From positions 930,001 to 994,000 of the forward strand of contig CP166131.1 of the NCBI GenBank assembly GCA_041228345.1: a stretch of 64,000 bases of DNA. Direction: 5' to 3'. Both the position numbers and the translations under genes were made by a program. Every line of letters starts with the position of its first letter. The stretch's first letter is position 1. The notes beneath the pieces were generated by a model. That model saw only the letters and a list, made by a program, of their open reading frames with translations, had not been told where the DNA came from and did not search any database. The stretch comes from Alphaproteobacteria bacterium LSUCC0396. Lineage in GTDB: Bacteria; Pseudomonadota; Alphaproteobacteria; Puniceispirillales; Puniceispirillaceae. This document shows, piece after piece, positions 44,017 to 52,503 of this stretch.

Positions 44017-44691
44017 ATGCGTCAGGTCAAAATCGAAGCCAGTTGGAAAGACCAGCTTGCGGCAGAGTTTGCCGCCGATTACATGGCCGAATTAAGCCAG
44101 TTTCTTCGCGATGAAAAGGCCGCTGGCAAGCGCATTTATCCTCCAAATAGCGAGATCTTTGCTGCCTTTGACATGACCCCGTTTGCCAAGGTCAAGGTGG
44201 TCATACTCGGTCAAGACCCCTATCACGGACCGGGTCAGGCACATGGCCTCAGCTTTTCAGTTCGCCCGCATATCGCGCCGCCACCATCCTTGGCGAACAT
44301 CTATCGGGAAATGGCCAGTGATCTAGGCTTAGCAAGGCCAACGCATGGCAATCTCGAGGCATGGGCGCGGCAAGGTGTTTTGCTGTTGAACACCAGCCTA
44401 ACAGTCGAAGATGGCAAGCCCGGCTCGCATAGCGGCAAGGGCTGGGAGAGGTTTACCGATTCGGCAATCGCGGCGCTGAACGGGGCACTCGACAATCTGG
44501 TGTTTATTCTTTGGGGGCGAAAAGCCCAGCAAAAAGGGGCGAAGATTGATCGACAGCGTCATCTGGTAATCGAGTCGGCGCATCCATCACCATTGGCGGC
44601 GCATAATGGCTTTTGGAATAGTCGTCCCTTTTCCCGCACGAATGATTATCTTTGCGCCCATGCAATCCCGCCAATCGACTGGACGCTCTAG
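44017..44691 (+). CDS. ung: Uracil-DNA glycosylase
   Basis: A 224-residue family 1 UDG of normal length. The water-activating motif is GQDPYHGPGQAHGLSFSV, the uracil pocket Asn lies in LLLNTSLTVE, and the leucine loop is HPSPLAAHNGF. It removes uracil from DNA as the first step of base excision repair. Single gene. Confidence 0.95.
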   Translation: MRQVKIEASWKDQLAAEFAADYMAELSQFLRDEKAAGKRIYPPNSEIFAAFDMTPFAKVKVVILGQDPYHGPGQAHGLSFSVRPHIAPPPSLANIYREMASDLGLARPTHGNLEAWARQGVLLLNTSLTVEDGKPGSHSGKGWERFTDSAIAALNGALDNLVFILWGRKAQQKGAKIDRQRHLVIESAHPSPLAAHNGFWNSRPFSRTNDYLCAHAIPPIDWTL

Positions 44692-44803
44692 CGCAATGAT
44701 CTGCAGAACAGCCTGCGATTATTTTTTACGAGTCAAAGCGATCATAAATCTGTAAGCTAGGCGCCTTGACGCTGGGGCTTTGAAAACCAAACCCGGAAAA
44801 TAT

Positions 44804-45721
44804 ATGCCGCAACTTGCCGTTGTCGGTTGCGAACAAGGACTGGTTCACCCCATGCAAGACAACCCGCGCCTAGGCACTATCATGATGATTGCCACGACGG
44901 TTGTCTTTTCGGTGCAAGACGGCATTTCAAGATATCTGGCTGAACATTACAACGTCATTACCGTTGTTACGATCCGCTATATGTTTTTCATGGCTTTTGT
45001 TCTGGCCTATAGTGCGCGGCAAGATGGCGGCATCCGGAAAATTGCCAGCAGCCCGCAATTACCCGTGCAGATCGGGCGCGGCCTTTTGCTTGCCGGCCAG
45101 ATATGCGTTGCCATTTTGAGCTTTAGCACGGTTGGATTGGTAAATTTTCACGCGGTTTTTGCCAGCTATCCGCTGATGGTCATGGCACTGTCGGTGCCGG
45201 TTCTTGGCGAGGCGGTGGGCTGGCGACGCTGGTTGGCGGTTTGTATTGGTTTTTGCGGCGTGTTGTTAATTTTACGACCGGGCACGGAAATGTTTGGCAG
45301 TGCCAGCATCCTGCCCGTTCTGGCCGCCTTTATGATAGCGGTTTATGGAATCCTGACCCGCTATGCGGCGCGGCGGGATGCAGCACTTACCAGTTTTTTC
45401 TGGACAGCGATTGCGGGCGGCATCGCCATGCTGGCAATCGGGCCCTTTTTCTGGGTACCACCCGTTGGCACTGATTGGTACTGGATGGGATTATTATGCC
45501 TAACCGGCACTGGCGGGCACTATTTGCTGATCAAGGCGTTAGACGCCACCAAGGCATCAACCATCCAGCCTTTTGCCTATTTGCAATTGGTATTTGCCTC
45601 AAGCATCGGGATATTGGTGTTTGATGACAGCCTCGACCCGATGTTGATTGTCGGCAGCGCAATCATTGTTGGCTCGGGTCTGTTTGCCCTGCAACGCGAA
45701 CGCCAGGCAGCACAAAGCTAA
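44804..45721 (+). CDS. EamA/DMT-family transporter
   Basis: A protein of about 305 residues with ten helices in two EamA repeats (GTIMMIATTVVFSVQDGISR opens the first; ILPVLAAFMIAVYGILTRYA the second). The start is uncertain: ATG 44804 and ATG 44852 (MQDNPRLGTIMM, the usual family opening) are both poorly served by ribosome binding sites. Substrate unknown. Confidence 0.8.
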   Translation: MPQLAVVGCEQGLVHPMQDNPRLGTIMMIATTVVFSVQDGISRYLAEHYNVITVVTIRYMFFMAFVLAYSARQDGGIRKIASSPQLPVQIGRGLLLAGQICVAILSFSTVGLVNFHAVFASYPLMVMALSVPVLGEAVGWRRWLAVCIGFCGVLLILRPGTEMFGSASILPVLAAFMIAVYGILTRYAARRDAALTSFFWTAIAGGIAMLAIGPFFWVPPVGTDWYWMGLLCLTGTGGHYLLIKALDATKASTIQPFAYLQLVFASSIGILVFDDSLDPMLIVGSAIIVGSGLFALQRERQAAQS

Positions 45722-45766
45722 GGCAGATCCTACCCTGCCGCTTTAAACACACCCCGATAAAGTAAT

Positions 45767-46279
45767 TTAGCCAGATTGGCCGGCCGGACGCGGCGCCGAG
45801 ACACCAACGGTCATCCAGCAATCCTTGAACTGACCCGACGCGACCTTTTGTACAACCCACGAAAAATAGAGAATTTCGCCATTGTTGGTTTCCATCAGCA
45901 CATCAAATTGGCGCCATGCTTCGCCATCACTTGTCAGGCCTGATGCCGTTCTGGAACCGGTTTGGATGCTGTGCGATTTATGGTTCAGCAGAGCCGCATA
46001 GCCGGGCCCCTTCAACATCATCCGAAATCGCGGGAACGGGCCGGTTATCTGGCGGTTTTGCGGATGCGCAAAGCTCCATGTCTGACGGATGCCAAAATCA
46101 CGCTCAACAAGGTCATTATGCTTTAGCCCCATAAGCTGAATGGCCACCACCTCTTCTGGCGCAATTGAGGGGTCTGGGCGCACCAGATCAGTGGCAGATG
46201 CCGCCATCGACAGCAAACAGGCGATCATCCCAAAAACGCCGCTAAGAACATATCGATCAAGGCCATAATGATAACGCAT
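45767..46279 (-). CDS. DUF4864-family exported protein
   Basis: A 170-residue protein with a signal segment (YVLSGVFGMIACLLSMAASA). The mature part fits DUF4864: EVVAIQLMGLKHNDLVERDFG, TWSFAHPQNRQITGPFPRFRMMLKGPGYAALL and a late Cys in FKDCWMTVGV. The fold is probably of the SnoaL/NTF2 type. The function is unknown. It is divergent from an SDR gene. Confidence 0.7.
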   Translation of the reverse strand: MRYHYGLDRYVLSGVFGMIACLLSMAASATDLVRPDPSIAPEEVVAIQLMGLKHNDLVERDFGIRQTWSFAHPQNRQITGPFPRFRMMLKGPGYAALLNHKSHSIQTGSRTASGLTSDGEAWRQFDVLMETNNGEILYFSWVVQKVASGQFKDCWMTVGVSAPRPAGQSG

Positions 46280-46397
46280 CTTTTTTCCAATCCCATTGCT
46301 GTCGGTTGCGAATAGAAGGATGACAACTTATCTCTAATATTGCAAATGCGGTATCGCGCGGCCGGTGAGCGCGCTTTTAAACAAGGGTGAAACAGCA

Positions 46398-47132
46398 ATG
46401 AATATCGTCATTCAGGGCGCGGGGCGTGGCATTGGCCTTGCGCTTGCACATCACGCGCTGGCGAGCGGTGCGACACATCTTTTTCTAACGGCGCAGAACC
46501 CTGAACAATCAGCCGGCTATCAGGAATTACCCCCATCAGCCACAATCAGCTGGGTTGCAATGGATTTTCTAAACCCGGACAGCATTGCCATTGCCGGTGA
46601 TACGATCCTTGCCAGCCAGCCCAACCCTGACCGCATTATCACCACCGCTGGCGTTCTGCATGATGGCGATCTCCAGCCAGAAAAGCGCGTTGGCGCGCTA
46701 TCTGCTGATGCCATGCTAAGGCTTTATCAGATCAATGCGATGGGGCCGGTGCTGTTTTTCAAATCCCTATGGCCTGCCCTGCGGCGCGCCCATCCGGTGG
46801 TTGCCGCCAGCATTTCTGCGCGGGTTGGGTCAATTTCAGATAATCGGCTTGGCGGCTGGTACAGCTATCGTGCTAGCAAGGCTGCTTTGAACCAGTATCT
46901 GCGCACGCTGTCGATAGAGCTTGCCCGCTATAATCCTGAGGCAACGGTTGTCACCCTGCATCCGGGCACTGTTGCCACCAATTTATCCGCGCCATTTCGT
47001 ACCCAGCTTGCCAAAGGTCAATTGCAAAGCCCGGAAGAATGCGCGGCCCGCCTATGGTCGGTTCTTGATCAAGTCTCACCAAATGATAGCGGCAGTTTCT
47101 TTGCCTATGACGGCCAGCCAATCCCCTATTAA
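46398..47132 (+). CDS. Short-chain dehydrogenase/reductase
   Basis: A 244-residue SDR. The cofactor site is IQGAGRGIGLALAHHA, the catalytic Ser lies near SISARVGSISDN and the Tyr-x3-Lys is YSYRASKAALNQYLRTLSIE. It resembles the C-factor/CsgA-like subgroup. AAGGGTG precedes ATG 46398; the frame also opens at 46365 without support. It is convergent with yciB, 7 bp from its stop. Confidence 0.85.
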   Translation: MNIVIQGAGRGIGLALAHHALASGATHLFLTAQNPEQSAGYQELPPSATISWVAMDFLNPDSIAIAGDTILASQPNPDRIITTAGVLHDGDLQPEKRVGALSADAMLRLYQINAMGPVLFFKSLWPALRRAHPVVAASISARVGSISDNRLGGWYSYRASKAALNQYLRTLSIELARYNPEATVVTLHPGTVATNLSAPFRTQLAKGQLQSPEECAARLWSVLDQVSPNDSGSFFAYDGQPIPY

Positions 47133-47139
47133 ACCGGCG

Positions 47140-47712
47140 CTAATCAGCCTCGGGCGTATCGGCGGCAATCCGGCCACGAAGCGTTAATGGCAATTGCGCC
47201 ATCATAAACAGAACGCTGGCAGGCGCCGCGACAAAGGTTTTAAACGCCACCCAGTCAGCATCACTGGCATTGCGCCAAACCATCTCGTTGGCAATCGCAA
47301 GACACAAAAAGAACAGCCCCCATCGCCGGCTAAGCAAAAACCATGTTGGCGTGGTCAGGTGAAATTGTGTGCCAAAAAACTCACGCATCATAGCGCGCCC
47401 AAGCAACAGACCGCCAAGCAGTACAGTAGCAAAAATGCCATTGAACAAGGTTGGCTGAATCTTGATAAAAATAGCTGCATTGAAATAAAGCGCCGCCAGC
47501 GTCATGCCGCCAGATAGCAACAGTGAAAACAGCGCAAAGCGGGCTAACCGCCGGGTCTGTATCCAGTTTAGCGCCATAACCAGCGCGCCAAGCACGACCG
47601 AAATGACCGCCGCCGCAAATAATCCGTAAAACTCATATCCCAGAAAAAATCCGGCAAGCGGTAAAATCTCCAGAAAGAAAGAAACAAGCCTCATTGGCGG
47701 ATAAGATGCCAT
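47140..47712 (-). CDS. Inner-membrane septation protein A / YciB-IspZ family
   Basis: A 190-residue protein with five to six membrane helices. The family hallmark IFIKIQPTLFNGIFATVLLGGLLLGR is present, and the ends LPLAGFFLGYEFYG and RRWGLFFLCLAIANEMVWRN fit. YciB proteins influence cell-envelope synthesis and division. It is 15 bp downstream of the DUF3833 gene on the same strand. Confidence 0.85.
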   Translation of the reverse strand: MASYPPMRLVSFFLEILPLAGFFLGYEFYGLFAAAVISVVLGALVMALNWIQTRRLARFALFSLLLSGGMTLAALYFNAAIFIKIQPTLFNGIFATVLLGGLLLGRAMMREFFGTQFHLTTPTWFLLSRRWGLFFLCLAIANEMVWRNASDADWVAFKTFVAAPASVLFMMAQLPLTLRGRIAADTPEAD

Positions 47713-47727
47713 TGCCAGTGCCGCCCC

Positions 47728-48375
47728 TTATCGGGCAACCCATTGTTCAACGTCTAGCGGGCCAACCGCCGCCGCCGCTTTGCCACGCAAGAACACGATT
47801 GTCACTGATCCAACTTCAACGCCGAACTTGCTGACATAGGCACGGTTAATTGCGATATCCTCGCTTTGGCGATAAATCCAATCGTCAAAATGGACATCCA
47901 TTTTACTGCCTGCCATTTCGAGGCTTACGTCATATTGCCAATTCAGCCCATTACCCGCGATGCGTCCCTTGGCACTGCCATCAACGTCATCGGCACGGCC
48001 CTCATAGCGGAATGTGCCATCTTCGGCGCGGCCAAGATTATCAATCGTCCAGATGCGTGATGCTTTTTCACCATCCTCATATAAAAAGGTTTCATCAAGA
48101 ACCAGCCGGTTGCCGGTGATCGTACCTTTCAGATTTACCCTGAACTGTCGCCGCAGATTGCCAAACCGATCTTCGAAAATACCAAGAGCAATCGTGTCAC
48201 CGGCAAAGAAATCTTCCAGCACCAGCGATGGCCGACGTTCCAAAAGGTGGGTGACGTCCTTTCGCGCACAGGCAGACAAACCGGCAAATACGCCAATTAA
48301 TAATCCCGCCGTCACGATAAGGCGGAAAACCCCACCGATAATTACCGCTCCAAAACTCCGTCTATGTCTTGCCAT
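47728..48375 (-). CDS. DUF3833-family lipoprotein
   Basis: A 215-residue protein with an N-terminal lipobox (VFAGLSACARK) after a hydrophobic segment. The domain shows FFAGDTIALGIFEDRFGNLRRQF, GTITGNRLVLDETFLYEDGE and FDDWIYRQSEDIAINRAYVSKFG, the DUF3833 pattern. It is a predicted outer- or inner-membrane lipoprotein of unknown role. Co-transcribed with yciB. Confidence 0.75.
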   Translation of the reverse strand: MARHRRSFGAVIIGGVFRLIVTAGLLIGVFAGLSACARKDVTHLLERRPSLVLEDFFAGDTIALGIFEDRFGNLRRQFRVNLKGTITGNRLVLDETFLYEDGEKASRIWTIDNLGRAEDGTFRYEGRADDVDGSAKGRIAGNGLNWQYDVSLEMAGSKMDVHFDDWIYRQSEDIAINRAYVSKFGVEVGSVTIVFLRGKAAAAVGPLDVEQWVAR

Positions 48376-48487
48376 CTGATCCTCGCAATGTTGTCATCGC
48401 CGCCTCGTCACTCCAATCCTTGCACCTAACGTAGCAAATTATTGCTGCCCCTGCTGTTAAAATCTATGAGGCTGGATTTTGGGCGGG

Positions 48488-50032
48488 TTACTTATATGGG
48501 GCATCAGCGCGACCAAAGCTTTTAAGAAACCGATCAGCATCATGGCCAACTGCGGCCTGTTTTTCCGGCGCCATCTTATCCAAGGTACGGTAGATCATGC
48601 CAAGACGCGGATTACCGCCCAGCTTGGCGCGATTCCGCCCCAGAAAATCCCAGTATAAATAATTAAACGGACACGCATCCTCACCAGATTTTTCTACCAC
48701 CTTATAACGGCAATTTTTACAGTAATCAGACATCCGGTTAATATAGGCACCCCCCGCCGCATAGGGTTTGCTGGCAAGATAGCCGCCATCAGCAAACAGC
48801 GCCATTCCCGACACATTAGGCAGCACCACCCACTCATACGCATCAGCATAGACAATTAGGAACCATTCATTGACCTCTTGCGGCGACAAACCAGCAATGA
48901 GCGCAAAATTGCCAAGCACCATAAGCCGCTGGATATGATGCGCATAAGCGAGGTCATCCGTTTGCTTGATTGACTGGCGAAGGCAGTTCATCGCCGTATC
49001 TCCGGTCCAGAAAAAATCTGGTAATGGGCGGTTTGCCTCAAGGAAATTAGCGGTCGCATAATCGGGCATTTTCAGCCAGTAAAGCCCGCGCACAAATTCA
49101 CGCCAACCCAGAATTTGCCGGATAAACCCCTCAACTGCATTCAACGGCGCTGCACCTGCATGATAGGCCACCTCAGCCGCGCGAATAATCTCCATCGGGC
49201 CAAGCAAGCCGGCGTTAAGATAGGGGCTTATGTGGCTGTGATACATCCACGGCTCGCCCTCGATCATCGCATCCTGATAACTACCAAACTGGGGCAGCCT
49301 TTCGGCAATAAACCGATCAAGCACGGCCACGGCCTGATCACGCGTCACGGCAAAATCAAATCCGGCAAGCTGGCCGAAATGATCACTACAGCGCGCCTCG
49401 ACCAGCAGCAGTACCTCAGCCGTAATCGCATCCGGCTCATAGCTACTTGGCGGCGGGATTGTTAATCCGGCCTTTGGCGGCTGGCGGTTATCGGCATCAT
49501 AATTCCATTTGCCGCCAACCGGCTCGTCACCAGCCATCAGCACATTATAACGACGTCTTAAATCGCGATAGAAAAACTCCATGCGAAGCGATTTACGGCC
49601 ATCAGCCCATTTGGCAAATTCGTCAAGCCCACACAGAAACCTAGTATCTGTGCGAATTTCTACCGGCAGACCAAACCGCGCCTGCCATCCGGCCATCTCG
49701 TCAGCCAGCCGGTATTCCCCAGCTGCGGTCACGACAATCCGGTCAGGGGCAAATTCGGCAATTGCAGCAGCAACCTCTTTTGCAAGGCTGCCCGCATTTT
49801 CAGGATCATCAAGCCGCCGATAGCGCACCCTTATCCCGTCATCTGCCAGCGCGTTGGCAAAATGCCGCATTGCCGAAAACAAAAACGCAATCTTGCGTTT
49901 ATGATGTTTGACATAGGTGACTTCGGCCATCACTTCGGCCATAAGCACAATATCCTGATCCTTGTCTATATCTGTCAGGCTGGGCAGGTCGCGGCTTAAT
50001 TGATCGCCAAGAACAAGGCGAAGCGTTTTCAT
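48488..50032 (-). CDS. phrB: Fe-S cluster (6-4) photolyase, PhrB/FeS-BCP type
   Basis: A 514-residue cryptochrome/photolyase-family protein. The N-terminal LRLVLGDQLSRDLPSL and FAFLFSA-like IAFLFSAMRHFA blocks are typical. Four cysteines at residues 350, 438, 441 and 454 (AMNCLRQ; DYCKNC; EDACPF) match the 4Fe-4S ligands I recall for Agrobacterium PhrB, in position and spacing. This group repairs (6-4) photoproducts with FAD and a lumazine antenna. Its ATG overlaps the stop of the class I photolyase by 4 bp. Confidence 0.9.
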   Translation of the reverse strand: MKTLRLVLGDQLSRDLPSLTDIDKDQDIVLMAEVMAEVTYVKHHKRKIAFLFSAMRHFANALADDGIRVRYRRLDDPENAGSLAKEVAAAIAEFAPDRIVVTAAGEYRLADEMAGWQARFGLPVEIRTDTRFLCGLDEFAKWADGRKSLRMEFFYRDLRRRYNVLMAGDEPVGGKWNYDADNRQPPKAGLTIPPPSSYEPDAITAEVLLLVEARCSDHFGQLAGFDFAVTRDQAVAVLDRFIAERLPQFGSYQDAMIEGEPWMYHSHISPYLNAGLLGPMEIIRAAEVAYHAGAAPLNAVEGFIRQILGWREFVRGLYWLKMPDYATANFLEANRPLPDFFWTGDTAMNCLRQSIKQTDDLAYAHHIQRLMVLGNFALIAGLSPQEVNEWFLIVYADAYEWVVLPNVSGMALFADGGYLASKPYAAGGAYINRMSDYCKNCRYKVVEKSGEDACPFNYLYWDFLGRNRAKLGGNPRLGMIYRTLDKMAPEKQAAVGHDADRFLKSFGRADAPYK

Positions 50033-51474
50033 GAGGCTGCACGCAATGCCGAAAAGGCGGCCAACGCGGCCTCACGTGATGCTTTTACATCGACAATCGG
50101 CTTTGGATAGGTCTCGCCTAGCCGCACTCCGGCCCCGTTCAGCACCGCCGTCGGTGCCTCCCACGGGTTGCAAAGATAGGCGTCAGGCATAGTGGCAAGC
50201 TCAGGCACATAACGCCGGATATAATGGCCATCCTGATCAAACTTCACCCCTTGAGTGATCGGGTTGAAAATGCGGAAATAAGGCGCCGCATCAGCACCGC
50301 AACCAGCGATCCATTGCCAGCCAGCACTATTATTGGCCAAGTCAGCATCGACCAGACAATCCCAGAACCATGCCTCGCCATGATGCCAGTGAAGCCTTAG
50401 ATTCTTTACCAGAAACGAGCCCACAATCATCCGAACGCGGTTGTGCATATAGCCGGTCTGCCATAATTCACGCATACCCGCATCGACAATCGGATAGCCA
50501 GTAATGCCCTTTTGCCAGCATTGCAGAAATGCCGGATTATCTTGCCAGTCAAAATGATCAAATCGCGGTTGCAGGTTTTTATGCGGCAGGTCAGGAAAGT
50601 GATATAGCAGCGAATGCGAAAATTCACGCCAGCCAAGTTCAGACAGGAAATGATCGTAATCCTGATCCTGACCGATGCCAGCATCCATCCGGTCTTTGGC
50701 CGCATACCAAACTGCATTTGGCGAAATCTCGCCCCAATGCAAATAGGCCGAAAGCCGCGATACATTGCGCCGCGCAGGAAAATTGCGCCCGTCCTTGTAG
50801 CCATCAAACCCATCATCTAGAAATGCGCAAAGCCGGTCATACGCTGCCGCCTCGCCAATATCCCAAACCGCCGCCAACTGATCCTTCCACTTTTGTTTCG
50901 GCAAAAGCCCAAGCGCATTGATCGCATCTGCACCGGTGCCCCCCTCATCAAATCTGGCAATCTTCAAATCTGCTGGCACCGGTAACGGGTGGCGCGGCGG
51001 CGGTGCTGAAAGACAACCGCGCCGATAAAAAGGTGTAAAGACCTTATATGGCGTGCCATCGTTTTTCAGCACGTCCCAAGGCTCCCATAATAGCGATCCG
51101 TTATGGCTGTTCACAGCAATGCCGCGCGCGGCAAACTGCGTCTTGATCGCCGCATCGCGAGCTATCCGCCATGGCTCATAAGCGCGGTTCCAATGAATGC
51201 CTGCTGCGGCCATCGCTGTCGCCAGCCGGGGCAGAATTTCGGCGGGATCACCGGCCAGCACCACCAGCTTGCCATCAAGCGTTTGATTGAGCGCGTTTAA
51301 TGAATGATGCAGCCACCAACGGCTAGCCGCGCCCATGGAATACGCGCCTGAATTAACATCATCCAGAATATAAACCGGCAGAACTGCGCCTTTGGCTGCC
51401 GCCGCCGACAAGGCCGGATTATCGGCAAGTCGCAGATCTTGACGAAACCAGTGAATTTGAATTGAACCTGACAT
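50029..51474 (-). CDS. Class I CPD photolyase
   Basis: A 481-residue deoxyribodipyrimidine photolyase. The antenna domain starts QIHWFRQDLRLADNPALSAA. The FAD domain has WREFSHSLLYHFP, GYPIVDAGMRELWQTGYMHN and NNSAGWQWIAGCGADAAPYF. It splits cyclobutane pyrimidine dimers using blue light. GAGGGTGCG before ATG 51474 marks the start. The downstream (6-4)-type photolyase overlaps by ATGA, so both are made from one message. Confidence 0.93.
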   Translation of the reverse strand: MSGSIQIHWFRQDLRLADNPALSAAAAKGAVLPVYILDDVNSGAYSMGAASRWWLHHSLNALNQTLDGKLVVLAGDPAEILPRLATAMAAAGIHWNRAYEPWRIARDAAIKTQFAARGIAVNSHNGSLLWEPWDVLKNDGTPYKVFTPFYRRGCLSAPPPRHPLPVPADLKIARFDEGGTGADAINALGLLPKQKWKDQLAAVWDIGEAAAYDRLCAFLDDGFDGYKDGRNFPARRNVSRLSAYLHWGEISPNAVWYAAKDRMDAGIGQDQDYDHFLSELGWREFSHSLLYHFPDLPHKNLQPRFDHFDWQDNPAFLQCWQKGITGYPIVDAGMRELWQTGYMHNRVRMIVGSFLVKNLRLHWHHGEAWFWDCLVDADLANNSAGWQWIAGCGADAAPYFRIFNPITQGVKFDQDGHYIRRYVPELATMPDAYLCNPWEAPTAVLNGAGVRLGETYPKPIVDVKASREAALAAFSALRAAS

Positions 51475-51612
51475 CGCACCCTCGATCTTGCCACATAACA
51501 CCCGCGCGCCGCGCGAAACACACACACGAATCGCTGTAGGCGATATAGGCGTTAGCAGTGGCAAAAACAAGGCGAGGCCCAAAGCCAGAACCCGCCTTTC
51601 GCCATAGATAGA

Positions 51613-52470
51613 TTAGCTAGGATCAGCCAGAATGGTCTGCTGCTGCCGACCCAAACCGTCAATATCTAGCGTCATAACATCGCCATGCCGCAAATAGACC
51701 GGATCAGGCTTTTGCCCCATGCCAACACCAGCAGGCGTGCCAGTGGCGATAATATCGCCGGGATGCAATGTCATTAGCTCAGATAGATGCGCAATGATCT
51801 CGGCCACAGAAAAAATCATATCGGCCGTGCTGCCATCCTGCATCATCTTGCCATTGACCGCCAGCTGCATCGACAGTTTTTGCGGATCGGGTATCGCATC
51901 ACGGGTAACCAGCCACGGCCCGACAGGGCCATAATGATCGCATGATTTTCCCTTTGTCCATTGACCGGTTAGGTTCATCTGCATATGGCGCTCGGACACA
52001 TCATTGACGATACAATAGCCGGCCACATGATCCAGCGCGTTTTCTACAGTCACATATTTTGCGCGCGTCCCAATCACCACCGCCAGTTCGATTTCCCAGT
52101 CACTCTTGGTTGATCCACGTGGCATGATGATATCATCATCCGGCCCATTGATTGACGATGTTGCCTTCATAAACACAATTGGATGCGCTGGAATTGGCAA
52201 TCCAGTTTCACGCGCATGATCATGGAAATTCAAACCAATACAGATGAATTTGCCAACGCCAGAGATACAGGGGCCAAGCCGTGATGAGCCATCAACCGCA
52301 GGCAGGCTGTCCGGATCCAGCCCCCGCAACCGGTCTAGGCCAGCATCGTCAATTGCGCTGGCATCAATATCAGCAATATGCCCCGATAAATCGCGGAGCA
52401 CACCCGCCGCATCAATAAGGCCGGGTTTTTCCTGACCGATTTCACCGTAACGAACTAGGCGCATATTCAA
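51613..52470 (-). CDS. FAH-family hydrolase (diketo-acid hydrolase-like)
   Basis: A 285-residue protein. Metal glutamates are in SDWEIELAVVIG; other blocks are FICIGLNFHDHARETG, KSCDHYGPVGPWLVTRD and PGDIIATGTPAGVGMGQ. The pattern is close to ureidoglycolate lyase-like and 2,4-diketo-3-deoxy-fuconate hydrolase-like enzymes and differs from the FAH protein at 3479-4348. It is 33 bp after the acyl-CoA synthetase, at the end of a three-gene operon. The real substrate is unknown. Confidence 0.82.
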   Translation of the reverse strand: MNMRLVRYGEIGQEKPGLIDAAGVLRDLSGHIADIDASAIDDAGLDRLRGLDPDSLPAVDGSSRLGPCISGVGKFICIGLNFHDHARETGLPIPAHPIVFMKATSSINGPDDDIIMPRGSTKSDWEIELAVVIGTRAKYVTVENALDHVAGYCIVNDVSERHMQMNLTGQWTKGKSCDHYGPVGPWLVTRDAIPDPQKLSMQLAVNGKMMQDGSTADMIFSVAEIIAHLSELMTLHPGDIIATGTPAGVGMGQKPDPVYLRHGDVMTLDIDGLGRQQQTILADPS

Positions 52471-52503
52471 TTCCCCCTTTTGGACAAAATATTAAACTGG
52501 GCA

